Assembly (NCBI GenBank): GCA_905234755.1
Contig: CAJOIT010000003.1
Location: 851,140-915,139 of the forward strand
DNA: 64,000 nt
Direction: 5' to 3'
Source: an uncultured Bacteroidales bacterium
GTDB taxonomy: Bacteria; Bacteroidota; Bacteroidia; Bacteroidales; ML635J-15
In this document: positions 51,669 to 60,269 of the stretch, piece after piece
How the letters are laid out: each line of letters begins with the position of its first letter
Numbering within the stretch: position 1 is the first letter of the stretch
Notes under the pieces: generated by a model
The model's input: only the letters and a program-made list of their open reading frames with translations
The model's database searches: none
What the model was told of the DNA's origin: nothing
Translations under genes and position numbers: made by a program

Positions 51669-53126
51669 ATGGAAGAAATAATATCAACTATAAGTTCGTA
51701 TGTCTGGAGCGCACCGCTTGTTATATTGTGCTTGGCAGCAGGACTTTATTTCTCCTTTGGAACAAGATTCGTTCAGGTAAGACGATTCGGCGAAATGGTA
51801 AAATTGCTTTTTTCTACCGACAAGACACAAAAGACAGGTATTTCGTCGTTTCAGGCATTTGCAATGGCACTGTCGGGACGAGTAGGCACTGGAAACATTG
51901 TTGGCGTAGCAACCGCAATAGGCTACGGCGGTCCGGGTGCAATAGTCTGGATGTGGATTATCGCCTTCCTCGGTGCAGGTTCAGCCTTTGCTGAAGCAAC
52001 TCTCGCTCAAATCTACAAGGATGAACACAATGGTCAATTCCGTGGCGGTCCATCCTACTACATCGAAAAAGGACTTAAATGCAAGTGGCTGGCAATAATA
52101 TTCGCAGTATGCTCTGTGCTTGCCTGCGGAATTTTCCTTCCGCCAGTACATTCAAACGGCATAGCCACATCTTTTTCCAATGCCTTTGGCATCGACACAA
52201 TGTATGTTGGAATAATTGTGGCAGTGCTAATAGCACTTGTAATCATTGGCGGAGTAAAGCGAATTGCAAATGTCGCACAGATAATAGCCCCACTGATGGC
52301 AGTAATTTACATAATTCTTTCGATTGTCGTCCTGATTTGCAATGCAGGAAATGTTCCATCGGCATTCAAGGATATGATTACAAGCGCCTTCGGAATGAAT
52401 GAAATGCTTGGCGGAATACTCGGCAGCACCATTGCATGGGGAGTAAAGCGTGGCATCTATTCAAATGAGGCAGGACAAGGAACCGGCCCTATCGTGGCTG
52501 CGGCAGCAAAAGTCTCCCACCCCGTAAAACAAGGACTTGTGCAAGCATTTTCGGTTTACATCGACACTTTGTTAGTCTGCACCGCAACGGCAGTAATGAT
52601 TCTCGCCACCAAGACCTATAATATATACGATGGCGACGGCAACCTGCTATTCGCCTCCCCTATAGCACAACTTGGCGCACCCGATGTTTCGTATACATCT
52701 ACGGCACTTGGAACACTTGTCGGCTCGACATGGGGAAATATTATAATTTCTGTGGCACTATTCTTCTTTGCTTTCACCACAGTGATGGCATATTACTACT
52801 ACGCCGAAACCAATGTCGTATATCTTTTCGGCAACGGGCGCAAGGAAAAGATTGCAATCTGGTGCGTAAGATTTTCGGTTATTGGAATGGTGTTCTTCGG
52901 TTCGCTTCACGAAGCAAAGACCGTGTGGGACTTAGGCGACATCGGCGTAGGTTCGATGGCATGGATAAATGTAATTGCAATACTCCTGCTATCGCCTAAG
53001 GTTTTCAAACTGCTGAAATCGTACGAAAAACAGAAAAAGCAAGGCAAGGAACCCGAATTCCACCCCGAGGAAATGAATATCAAGGGAGCAGACTTCTGGG
53101 AGAAGAAGAAAAATGACAGTGCTTAG
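51669..53126 (+). CDS. Sodium:alanine/glycine symporter (AGCS family)
   Basis: 485 residues, about 11 membrane segments. Family marks: FSFGTRFVQVRRF, the loop SSFQAFAMALSGRVGTGNIVGVATAIGYGGPGAIVWMWI, and SNEAGQGTGPIVAAAAKVSHPVKQG. Takes up small neutral amino acids with sodium. Begins 7 bp after the adhesin gene, probably by read-through rather than shared function. Confidence 0.95.
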   Translation: MEEIISTISSYVWSAPLVILCLAAGLYFSFGTRFVQVRRFGEMVKLLFSTDKTQKTGISSFQAFAMALSGRVGTGNIVGVATAIGYGGPGAIVWMWIIAFLGAGSAFAEATLAQIYKDEHNGQFRGGPSYYIEKGLKCKWLAIIFAVCSVLACGIFLPPVHSNGIATSFSNAFGIDTMYVGIIVAVLIALVIIGGVKRIANVAQIIAPLMAVIYIILSIVVLICNAGNVPSAFKDMITSAFGMNEMLGGILGSTIAWGVKRGIYSNEAGQGTGPIVAAAAKVSHPVKQGLVQAFSVYIDTLLVCTATAVMILATKTYNIYDGDGNLLFASPIAQLGAPDVSYTSTALGTLVGSTWGNIIISVALFFFAFTTVMAYYYYAETNVVYLFGNGRKEKIAIWCVRFSVIGMVFFGSLHEAKTVWDLGDIGVGSMAWINVIAILLLSPKVFKLLKSYEKQKKQGKEPEFHPEEMNIKGADFWEKKKNDSA

Positions 53127-53259
53127 TCAACCTTTTGAAAAAGTTGCTATTAACAAGATTATACACTAATGTTAAAAAAAATCGCCTGCCAATGGCATAA
53201 TATTGACAATATAAGAATAAATTTGCAACTGCGTTGATTTTGGCGCAATAGTGGAATTT

Positions 53260-53267
53260 TATATTTA
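53260..53267 (+). promoter_or_regulatory. Possible -7 box of trxA
   Basis: TATATTTA, one base from TAnnTTTG, 21 bp before the ATG. Confidence 0.4.
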
Positions 53268-53288
53268 GTAACAATAAATTATACGGAT

Positions 53289-53603
53289 ATGTTAGAAATT
53301 ACAGAACAGAACTACGATGAATTAATAGGCAATACCAATCTGCCAGTAGTATTGGATTTTGGTGCAACATGGTGCGGTCCATGCCAAGTTATTAAGCCAT
53401 ACATTGAAAAAATGAGCAACACCTACGAAGGCAAGGCAATAGTTGCAAAGGTTGACATTGATGAAGCAGGCGACCTCCCAATGAAGTTCGGCATTAGAAA
53501 TGTGCCTACCGTAATTTACCTGAAAGGCGGAAAAGTTGTTGATCGCGTTGTCGGTGCTGTTCCAGAAGCACAGTTAATTGAAAAACTCGAAGCTATTTTA
53601 TAA
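53289..53603 (+). CDS. trxA: Thioredoxin
   Basis: 104 residues. Active site ATWCGPCQ near residue 30, cis-proline in RNVPTVIYL, and the usual FGATWCGPC...MKFGIRNVPT. No signal peptide, so cytosolic thiol-disulfide reductant. Nine bp before sufE; possibly the head of a small iron-sulfur/redox operon. Confidence 0.96.
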   Translation: MLEITEQNYDELIGNTNLPVVLDFGATWCGPCQVIKPYIEKMSNTYEGKAIVAKVDIDEAGDLPMKFGIRNVPTVIYLKGGKVVDRVVGAVPEAQLIEKLEAIL

Positions 53604-53612
53604 GTCAGGGAA

Positions 53613-54029
53613 ATGACAATAAATGAAATACAAGACGGAATAATCGAAGATTTTTCCGTCTTTGAGGATTGGATGGACAAGTATGCCTACCTCATTGAGC
53701 TTGGCGGAGAACTGCCAGCATTTGACGAGGCGCATCGCACCGACAGCAACCTTATAAAAGGATGCCAGTCGAAAGTATGGTTCAATGCGGAATTTGTTGA
53801 CGGCAAAATCGTTTTCACCGCCGACAGCGATGCCATAATAACCAAGGGAATAGCATCGTTGCTAATAAAGGTGATGTCGAACCAGACTCCCCAAGACATT
53901 CTGAATGCCGACCTGTACTTCATTGATAAAATCGGTCTTACGCAGCACTTGTCCCCCACCCGTTCAAACGGATTGCTTTCGATGGTGAAGCAGATAAAGA
54001 TTTACGCACTTGCATATTCAAAAAAGTAA
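53613..54029 (+). CDS. sufE: SufE cysteine-desulfurase activator
   Basis: 138 residues. LIKGCQSKVWF holds the conserved sulfur-accepting cysteine (about residue 51); DSDAIITKGIASLLI and the C-terminal LSPTRSNGLLSMVKQI are family marks. Accepts persulfide from SufS and passes it to the Suf scaffold. Downstream gene begins 4 bp after it. Confidence 0.94.
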   Translation: MTINEIQDGIIEDFSVFEDWMDKYAYLIELGGELPAFDEAHRTDSNLIKGCQSKVWFNAEFVDGKIVFTADSDAIITKGIASLLIKVMSNQTPQDILNADLYFIDKIGLTQHLSPTRSNGLLSMVKQIKIYALAYSKK

Positions 54030-54033
54030 CGAA

Positions 54034-54348
54034 ATGAAGACTAAACTCGAATTGCAACAGGAAATTATCGCGGCCTTGCGTACTGTAAGCGACCCCGAAA
54101 TCAATGTCAACATATACGAACTCGGGCTTATTTACCGCATCGACATTAACGACAGCAACGATGTGGAGATTGACATGACCATGACCGCACCCAACTGCCC
54201 TATGGCCGAAGACCTTTTAGTCTGGGCTCGCGATGCCGTAAAAAACATTGAAGAAGTAAAATCCGTAAACATAAATCTTGTCTTCGATCCGCCCTGGACA
54301 CCATCAATGATGAGCGAAGAAGCAAAGTTGGAACTTAATATGTTCTAA
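54034..54348 (+). CDS. MIP18/DUF59 iron-sulfur assembly protein (SufT-like)
   Basis: 104 residues from the ATG at 54034. DPEINVNIYELGLIYRIDI and MTMTAPNCPMAEDL carry the DUF59 core with its reactive cysteine; C-terminal LVFDPPWTPSMMSEEAKLELNMF is typical. Family members help mature Fe-S proteins, and linkage to sufE supports this. Confidence 0.92.
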   Translation: MKTKLELQQEIIAALRTVSDPEINVNIYELGLIYRIDINDSNDVEIDMTMTAPNCPMAEDLLVWARDAVKNIEEVKSVNINLVFDPPWTPSMMSEEAKLELNMF

Positions 54349-54732
54349 AAATTCCATGCTCGAAAGAGCATACCTTGATTGCCGCCTAGGCTGGTGAGCG
54401 GATTGAAAATATAGAGACTAACAAAAAAAGAATTTATAAACAAGTTGACTAAATTTTGCCCCCTAATCAGTCATTCCGCAAGTTAGAACAATAACGCGAT
54501 ACGGAACGGGGGAGCGTAATATTGTTCAATTGTGCGGAACGCAACAGCCTCGTGAAGCAAAGCGAACAATCTCCAACTGAAACCGTTTCAACAGGAGATT
54601 TCGTACAGACAGGCTCACAAGCATCGTTCCTTTTGCTGTTCGCTTTGTCTTACGAAATGACACAGAGGCTTAATACAAAAAGTTGTACTAAAAAATTGAC
54701 AGAAAGCCCAATATAACAAAGATTATTTAGGT
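54349..54732. other. Gene-free stretch with hairpin and dispersed element copy A
   Basis: An ATGCTC-GAA-AGAGCAT-like hairpin (54356-54371) lies just after the DUF59 gene and may terminate it. The rest is mostly the dispersed element at 54470-54661. A 64-codon frame at 54522-54716 runs through the element and is not considered a gene. Confidence 0.55.
54470..54661. repeat. Dispersed element GTCATTCCG...CGAAATGAC, copy A
   Basis: 192 bp with ends GTCATTCCG and CGAAATGAC (8 of 9 complementary). Inside: CAAAGCGAACA (54558-54568) against TGTTCGCTTTG (54637-54647), an 11-bp perfect pair, and AATCTCC (54568-54574) against GGAGATT (54594-54600) around TGAAAC-C-GTTTCA. The 16-bp word at 54496-54511 (GCGATACGGAACGGGG) recurs inverted at 60078-60093 in copy B. 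Confidence 0.7.
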
Positions 54733-55584
54733 TTACCTAAGCCTCAATCTTTTGCCAATGCTAAGTATTGAGGTTTCTTTTATGCCATTCAAATCGCAAA
54801 TCTGCCTTACAGAAACATGATACTTACGAGCAATGGCAGAGAGAGTATCTCCTGATTTAACTATATGATACTGCGAGTTGTCCACAAACTTCATATAGTC
54901 GAAATTGCTTGCATAAATTGGAATCCTGTCGGCTACCAAGGCACCAGTCTGAGTATTAAAGACAAGTTCGGGGTCGAAGGCATTGTCCTTCAGACGAGTC
55001 TCGAAATGCAGATGGTTCGATGTCTTTCCGCCAAAGCCAAGAATTTCGCCAGCACTGACTTTCTGGTTGACCTTGCATTTTACATCGTCGAGGTGAGCAT
55101 ATACGGTTTCAAGTCCGTTGTAATGTCTGACAACCACAGCGTTACCATATTTTGAACCGCTCCATCCTGCGAAACGCACAATGCCGTCGAAGGCTGCTAC
55201 AACAGCATCGCCATAATTAAGAACAATGTCGATTCCAGTATGCATCTTTCCACTACGCATACCAAAACTCGAAACCACCTTTCCTTTTGCAGGGAAACTT
55301 GAAGCAGCATTGCCAAAGTCGATGACACTCGCATCTATTGTTCGTGCGTAATCGGGATTTTGTGCATAAACCGAGGTTGTCACCCAGTTTTCGGCCTTAA
55401 TGTCTGTTGTATCGATTGTTGCAGATTTTATATCAGATTGTATTTCAATGTATTGCCAAGTCTTATCATCGAATATGACCACCGACAGGTTACCACGCGA
55501 TATGGTATCGACAGGCGTTTTTACCTGAGCAAACGACAATGCGCAGAGCAAACACAATGCAACAAAAATTGTCATCCTTTTCAT
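54733..55584 (-). CDS. Secreted M23 peptidase with C-terminal LysM
   Basis: 283 residues, signal peptide MKRMTIFVALCLLCALSFAQ. LytM domain residues about 95-210: GKMHTGIDIVLNYGD (HxxxD), YAHLDD, and NHLHFETR (HxH), zinc ligands complete. C-terminal LysM from about residue 238 (YHIVKSGDTLSAIARKYHVSVRQICDLNG). Likely periplasmic peptidoglycan endopeptidase or an EnvC/NlpD-like activator. The -7 box TACCTTTG ends 5 bp before the first ATG, so the message is leaderless or starts at the second ATG (55573-55575). Confidence 0.92.
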   Translation of the reverse strand: MKRMTIFVALCLLCALSFAQVKTPVDTISRGNLSVVIFDDKTWQYIEIQSDIKSATIDTTDIKAENWVTTSVYAQNPDYARTIDASVIDFGNAASSFPAKGKVVSSFGMRSGKMHTGIDIVLNYGDAVVAAFDGIVRFAGWSGSKYGNAVVVRHYNGLETVYAHLDDVKCKVNQKVSAGEILGFGGKTSNHLHFETRLKDNAFDPELVFNTQTGALVADRIPIYASNFDYMKFVDNSQYHIVKSGDTLSAIARKYHVSVRQICDLNGIKETSILSIGKRLRLR

Positions 55585-55588
55585 ACCA

Positions 55589-55596
55589 CAAAGGTA
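55589..55596 (-). promoter_or_regulatory. -7 box close to the M23/LysM start
   Basis: Minus strand TACCTTTG, so close to the ATG (55582-55584) that transcription is expected to begin at or just before it. Confidence 0.6.
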
Positions 55597-55659
55597 AGGA
55601 AAAACAAGGATTCGAGGATTTAAAAATTTAAAAATTCAAAAATTCAAGGATTAAAAAAT

Positions 55660-55689
55660 TGTAGGCTCACAATGCATTGCAAGCCTACA
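55660..55689. repeat. Palindromic repeat TGTAGGCT...AGCCTACA
   Basis: Two 15-bp arms with two mismatches: TGTAGGCTCACAATG / CATTGCAAGCCTACA. Same outer TGTAGG/CCTACA ends and arm length as the palindrome at 3178-3208. Lies between two minus-strand genes, after an AAATTCAA-rich simple-sequence stretch. Confidence 0.55.
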
Positions 55690-55715
55690 GATTATCAATT
55701 ATTCATTGTCCATTG

Positions 55716-57032
55716 TTAATTAGCCACCACAAATTTTTCAGTCCTTTCCCCTATCCTAATCATATACATTCCTTGTTTCAACTGCGACACATCAATCTCG
55801 CTACCAGAAACCCAACCACTAACGAGCAAATGTCCATCTATGGAATAAATCTCGTAATCGCCTGTGACATCCGAGTCAAATTGGAGTTTTCCATTGGTAA
55901 CAGGATTGACAAAACCAAAATAATTAGCTTCCGCATCATCAATACCATTAATTTGCCAATAATGATATATAAATTCTTCACAATCGGTAACGCTGCAATC
56001 TCCACGATAAACTGTTACACACACATTCAAGTCACCATTATATGCATTACTGTTAAGAAACCAACGAAAACTGACATAAAAAAAGCCATATTTCTCATTA
56101 TAATATATATAACCATCATCTGGTAAAAATGTGTGCGTTATCCCATTTCCAAAATCCAACACACACGAATCAAAATCTGCTGTCAAATAAATATCAGCCA
56201 CATTTGTCTCTACTGTTTTAGTCATTAATTTCGGATCCAGATACACAAAAAGCGACTCTGACATATTACACTCCACCCAATTATTAGTCACCGCATTGGA
56301 AGCGGCCCTTTCTATATTATATGAGGTGTTCCAATCCATATTTTCTGGACGATAATTTAATTCATCATACCATGACTCTCCATAATATAAGAAACTTCTA
56401 AAAGTCAATGCCGCCAAATAAGTTCCCTCTACCGACGGATGACTTCCATCGGACTGATAAAGGTTGATTTCGGGATAGTTGTCGCGGACATACTTCCACG
56501 CCAAGCCTACCGGCACAACAATGGCATTGTTGTCATCAGCCATCTGCACATAGCTTTCGCGAAGACGCTGCTGCATACCATCGTATGTGCAGAGAGGCTC
56601 ATAATATACGCAATTATCTTGGTCTCCGTTTTCGCGTCCCCAAGTCATAAAGAAGAGAATCTGTGTACACGAATCGTTAGCTCGTATAGAGTCGCACAAC
56701 CGCTTTGCAAACGGATAGCACTCCGCCTCGACCTGCGATGGTGGAAATGCCGGCAACTGGCTCTGCTCCTGCAAAACCACATAGTCCCACGCACGCGACC
56801 TTATCCGTGCAAAAGTCTCGGGATTGTTGCAGAAATCACTGAACTTGGCTCCGCCGACTGTAAATGCTTCGGTTTCCAAAGTGTCGCCTTCCGCCAAGGC
56901 AATATTCTTGAGCATCACATCAACGCCACCATTATAATATGTATAACTATTGCCTATAAAAAGTATCGATTTCGTCTGCGCAAAGCAGATGGATGAAAGA
57001 GCAATGAATGCTATGAGTATAAGTCGTTTCAT
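55716..57032 (-). CDS. SGNH/GDSL hydrolase with T9SS type A sorting domain
   Basis: 438 residues from the ATG of MKRLILIAFIALSSICFAQ (two further in-frame ATGs upstream). ILFIGNSYTYYNGG carries the nucleophile block (S in GNSYT), WDYVVLQEQSQLP the block III region and SDGSHPSVEGTYLAALTFRSFLY the Asp-x-x-His pair (DGSHPS). A beta domain follows; the end (GKLQFDSDVTGDYEIYSIDGHLLVSG...LKQGMYMIRIG..TEKFVVAN) is a type A sorting signal. A secreted esterase or deacetylase, perhaps on polysaccharide, next to a rhamnosidase. Confidence 0.88.
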   Translation of the reverse strand: MKRLILIAFIALSSICFAQTKSILFIGNSYTYYNGGVDVMLKNIALAEGDTLETEAFTVGGAKFSDFCNNPETFARIRSRAWDYVVLQEQSQLPAFPPSQVEAECYPFAKRLCDSIRANDSCTQILFFMTWGRENGDQDNCVYYEPLCTYDGMQQRLRESYVQMADDNNAIVVPVGLAWKYVRDNYPEINLYQSDGSHPSVEGTYLAALTFRSFLYYGESWYDELNYRPENMDWNTSYNIERAASNAVTNNWVECNMSESLFVYLDPKLMTKTVETNVADIYLTADFDSCVLDFGNGITHTFLPDDGYIYYNEKYGFFYVSFRWFLNSNAYNGDLNVCVTVYRGDCSVTDCEEFIYHYWQINGIDDAEANYFGFVNPVTNGKLQFDSDVTGDYEIYSIDGHLLVSGWVSGSEIDVSQLKQGMYMIRIGERTEKFVVAN

Positions 57033-57050
57033 AATCATTATATTTTTCGA

Positions 57051-57058
57051 CAAATATA
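57051..57058 (-). promoter_or_regulatory. -7 box of the SGNH gene
   Basis: Minus strand TATATTTG, 18 bp upstream of the chosen ATG. Confidence 0.55.
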
Positions 57059-57133
57059 ATGCATTTTACACGCCGAGCAAATAATTATATTCAAAAAATC
57101 ATGTAACCCATTAATAATAATTCCGTTTTTTTG

Positions 57134-57141
57134 TATTTTCG
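57134..57141 (+). promoter_or_regulatory. Possible -7 box of the GH78 gene
   Basis: TATTTTCG, one base off TAnnTTTG, 20 bp before the ATG. Confidence 0.4.
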
Positions 57142-57161
57142 CATCTATTAAATACAACTAT

Positions 57162-59858
57162 ATGAAACGGTTTTTATTCTTATTCATCATCTCGGCAATG
57201 CTAACCGCTTGCGGAACCAAAATTGAAATATGCAACCAAACCGTCGAACAACAGGACGGCTCGAGGGCACTAGCAACAAACCTACCGCGTTTCTGTTGGC
57301 AGTACGAAAGCCAATACGAAAATGTAATGCAGGTCAACTACCGCATCGTGGTTGCCACTACCGAACAAAATGCCCGGGAAGGAATCGGCGACCTGTGGGA
57401 TTCTGAAGTCATCGAATCGAACCAGATGCTCTACATTGCCTATCAAGGTCGGGAACTTAAAAGCCGCGACAAGGCATACTGGAAAGTATATACCACTGTG
57501 ACATACGGAGAAAAGGGAAAGAAGGCCAGTCTGGAGAGTCTCGTAAAATCATTCGAGATAAGCCTGCTGAACCAGGACGACTGGCAAGCAAAATGGATTG
57601 GGCACGAATTCGACGATGATGTCCTGTATGACAAAACTCGCATTACCGCACGCTATCTCCGCAAAACTTTCAACTTGAACAACGACATAAGCAAAGCACG
57701 CCTATACATCAGCGGACTGGGACAATACAGCGCATATATCAACGGAACCGAAGTCGCCGCCGATGAACTGCTGAAGCCCGCCATTTCCGACTACACTAAA
57801 CGTGTGTATTTCAATGCTTACGATGTAACTTCACTGCTCAATAAAGGCGACAATGCAATCGGTGTCACACTCGAAGGCGGTCGCTTCACAACTATCCGCT
57901 ACGACTCGCTTTATCTTGAATGGTGCGGAATAAGACATGCCATGCACTACGGAATGCCTCAACTTCTTCTGCAACTTGAAGTTACCTACAACGACGGCAC
58001 CTCGGCAATGATATGTAGCGACGAAAGCTGGAAAATAACCAACAAAGGTCCTATCCGCACCGCAAACGAGTTTGACGGAGAAACCTACGATGCCAACAAG
58101 GAATTGGGCGAATGGACAAGAGCCGGATTCGATGACAGCAACTGGCTGCCTGTAGAATTAGTAGAAGCTCCCAAAGGGAAACTCGTTGCACAGCCCAATC
58201 CTAACATCATGGTGCAGGACAAGATTCGTCCGGTGGCGATATTCAAAAAGAACGACTGCTGGATAGTTGATATGGGACAAAATATGGTTGGAGTACTCGA
58301 TATAAAAATGCGCAACCAGAAAGCCGGAGACACTATCACCATGCGTTTTGCAGAAACCCTAACTCCCGACAGCCTTATATACATCGACAACCTACGCAGT
58401 GCCGAAGCCACCGACCATTATATCATGAGCGGCAGCGATGCGCAGTGGCATCCAATGTTTACCTACCACGGATTCAGATTTGTGGAAGTGAACGGACTTC
58501 GCGACAAACCAACGGTTGACGATTTTGAAGGACTTGTTTTCTACGACGCAATGCCAACTACGGGTTCATTCGAGACATCCGACGAGATTATAAATGCAGT
58601 CTATCACAATGCATACTGGGGAATTAGAGGAAACTACCGCAGCATGCCAACCGACTGCCCTCAACGCGACGAGCGCATGGGTTGGACAGGCGACCGCACA
58701 ACAGGATGCTACGGAGAATCGTACATATTTGGAAATCACGAACTGTACTCAAAATGGCTCAGTGACCTCGACGATTCCCAATGGCCCAGCGGTTCAATAT
58801 CGGATGTGGCACCCGCCTACTGGCGCAGATATACCGACAACATGACCTGGCCTGGTGCATTTATCACAGCTGCCGATATGGTTTACACGCGCTTTGGCGA
58901 TGCCGAGCCAATACGTCAGCACTACGATGCGATGAAACGCTGGATAGTCCACATGAAAGAAAGCTATTCGGAAGATGGTATAATCACTCGCGACTGCTAT
59001 GGAGACTGGTGTATGCCACCCGAATCGCCAGAAATGATACATTCGAAAGACACAAGCCGCATTACACAGGCAGCCGTAATATCCACACCTTTCTACTGCT
59101 ACCTAGCCGGCAAAATGGCAAAATTTGCCGAATTGCTTGGATATGCCGAAGATGTAAGCTATTTCAACAATGAGATTGCTGCAACAACCGTCTCGTACAA
59201 CGAAAAATACTTAAACAAGGAAAGCGGACTATACAGCAACAACACCGTAACTGCCAACATCCTGCCTCTATGGTTCGGAATGGTACCATCCGATATGGAA
59301 GACAAAGTTTTCGCAAACATCATCGACAAGACCGAAAAGGATTTTGATGGGCATGTTTCAACTGGTGTTGTAGGCATACAACAACTTATGCGAACACTTA
59401 CCGAAAGAGGCCGCGGCGACCTGGCATTGCGTCTGGCTACCATCGACAGCTATCCAAGCTGGGGCTACATGTATCGAAACGGAGCCACCACAATCTGGGA
59501 ACTTTGGAACGGCAACACAGCCGACCCATCAATGAATTCTGGCAACCATGTAATGCTTCTGGGCGACCTTATACTTTGGGAATACGAATATCTCGGAGGC
59601 ATCCGCGCTTTGGAGCCGGGATATAGCAAAATCCAACTGAAGCCATATCCAATCAAAGGTTTGGAATATGTAAACTGCTCCTATAAATCAGTTTCGGGAC
59701 TAATCGAAAGCCATTGGAAAGTCAGTGGAAATCAGTTTGAATGGAACATTGTAATACCAGCGAACACAATGGCAGAAGTTTGGCTTCCAACCTCCAATGG
59801 TTATGAAAAGCAGAACCTTGGCAGTGGAAAGCATCATTTGACATCAAGTGTCAAATAG
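57162..59858 (+). CDS. Alpha-L-rhamnosidase (GH78), lipoprotein
   Basis: 898 residues. The lipobox LTAC (MKRFLFLFIISAMLTAC) predicts a lipid anchor. Order: N-terminal Ig-like domain, carbohydrate-binding Bac_rhamnosid_N (QAKWIGHEF...ARYLRKTFNL..ARLYISGLGQYSAYINGTEV), the concanavalin-like domain, then the (alpha/alpha)6 catalytic barrel with TDCPQRDERMGWTGD (about residue 500, acidic catalytic residues) and YPSWGYMYRNGATTIWELWNG. The C-terminal beta domain ends in EVWLPTSNG. Releases rhamnose from plant glycans or glycosides. The divergent neighbour is a secreted esterase; no SusC/D pair is in view. Confidence 0.94.
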   Translation: MKRFLFLFIISAMLTACGTKIEICNQTVEQQDGSRALATNLPRFCWQYESQYENVMQVNYRIVVATTEQNAREGIGDLWDSEVIESNQMLYIAYQGRELKSRDKAYWKVYTTVTYGEKGKKASLESLVKSFEISLLNQDDWQAKWIGHEFDDDVLYDKTRITARYLRKTFNLNNDISKARLYISGLGQYSAYINGTEVAADELLKPAISDYTKRVYFNAYDVTSLLNKGDNAIGVTLEGGRFTTIRYDSLYLEWCGIRHAMHYGMPQLLLQLEVTYNDGTSAMICSDESWKITNKGPIRTANEFDGETYDANKELGEWTRAGFDDSNWLPVELVEAPKGKLVAQPNPNIMVQDKIRPVAIFKKNDCWIVDMGQNMVGVLDIKMRNQKAGDTITMRFAETLTPDSLIYIDNLRSAEATDHYIMSGSDAQWHPMFTYHGFRFVEVNGLRDKPTVDDFEGLVFYDAMPTTGSFETSDEIINAVYHNAYWGIRGNYRSMPTDCPQRDERMGWTGDRTTGCYGESYIFGNHELYSKWLSDLDDSQWPSGSISDVAPAYWRRYTDNMTWPGAFITAADMVYTRFGDAEPIRQHYDAMKRWIVHMKESYSEDGIITRDCYGDWCMPPESPEMIHSKDTSRITQAAVISTPFYCYLAGKMAKFAELLGYAEDVSYFNNEIAATTVSYNEKYLNKESGLYSNNTVTANILPLWFGMVPSDMEDKVFANIIDKTEKDFDGHVSTGVVGIQQLMRTLTERGRGDLALRLATIDSYPSWGYMYRNGATTIWELWNGNTADPSMNSGNHVMLLGDLILWEYEYLGGIRALEPGYSKIQLKPYPIKGLEYVNCSYKSVSGLIESHWKVSGNQFEWNIVIPANTMAEVWLPTSNGYEKQNLGSGKHHLTSSVK

Positions 59859-59872
59859 TTTTATATATCGGT

Positions 59873-59920
59873 CTATTTCTGATACTTCCATATATGCTTC
59901 ATCGTGACGAAGAGCAGATG
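59873..59920 (-). pseudogene. Remnant: last 15 codons of an SDR gene
   Basis: On the minus strand reads (H)LLFVTMKHIWKYQK-stop, almost the C-terminus of the intact SDR at 61419 (MLFVTMKHIGKYQK-stop). DNA identity is high over about 44 bp. No more of the gene is present upstream, where the MITE-like element begins within about 20 bp. Confidence 0.7.
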
Positions 59921-59940
59921 GCAAGATAAAAATTTACTAT

Positions 59941-60197
59941 TGTCCGCTAAAAAAGGAAACGTCATTCCGCAAAGCAGAGTGAACCGACTAAGGAACGTGT
60001 CGTGTGAACTCGCTTATGCGGAATCTCCTTGAATAATAATACTATAGGAGATTACGGATAGCAGTCTTCACAATGCTCCCCGTTCCGTATCGCATGTTAC
60101 GACTAGCTTCCGAAATGACAAGCACCCTTATTAATATCGTCATATAAATGTTTGATAATACTGTAATTATATGTATTATTCGATTTTTTAGCGGACA
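59941..60197. mobile_element. MITE-like element with 14-bp perfect terminal inverted repeats
   Basis: 257 bp bounded by TGTCCGCTAAAAAA (59941-59954) and its exact complement TTTTTTAGCGGACA (60184-60197). The word GATAAAAATT occurs outside both ends (59925-59934 and 60203-60212), but 5-6 bp away from the termini, so it is only a possible target duplication. No coding capacity for a transposase. It encloses dispersed element copy B. Confidence 0.6.
59961..60119. repeat. Dispersed element GTCATTCCG...CGAAATGAC, copy B
   Basis: 159 bp with the same ends as copy A (54470-54661), an internal hairpin AATCTCCT (60022-60029) / AGGAGATT (60046-60053), and CCCCGTTCCGTATCGC (60078-60093), the complement of a word in copy A. 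Confidence 0.7.
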
Positions 60198-60269
60198 CCA
60201 ATGATAAAAATTGAACTTCTGCCAATTCAAAGCTCAATAGTCGAGATTTTCAACATAAATGGAGGCAGT

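Larger units (their letters stand above)
59859..60269. other. Gene-free stretch with SDR tail remnant and MITE-like element
   Basis: Contains the SDR tail remnant at 59873-59920 and the inverted-repeat-bounded element at 59941-60197, which itself encloses dispersed element copy B. Nothing else recognised. Confidence 0.6.

Noticed and set aside
54522..54716. 64-codon frame between the DUF59 and M23 genes
   Set aside because: It spans the palindromic dispersed element, has no SD or promoter, and its peptide is low in conserved-looking features.
59925..60212. GATAAAAATT as a target-site duplication of the MITE-like element
   Set aside because: The words are 5-6 bp away from the inverted ends and are A+T-rich; not good enough to call a duplication.
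60042..60230. 62-codon minus-strand frame
   Set aside because: Runs across the end of the MITE-like element; no gene features.
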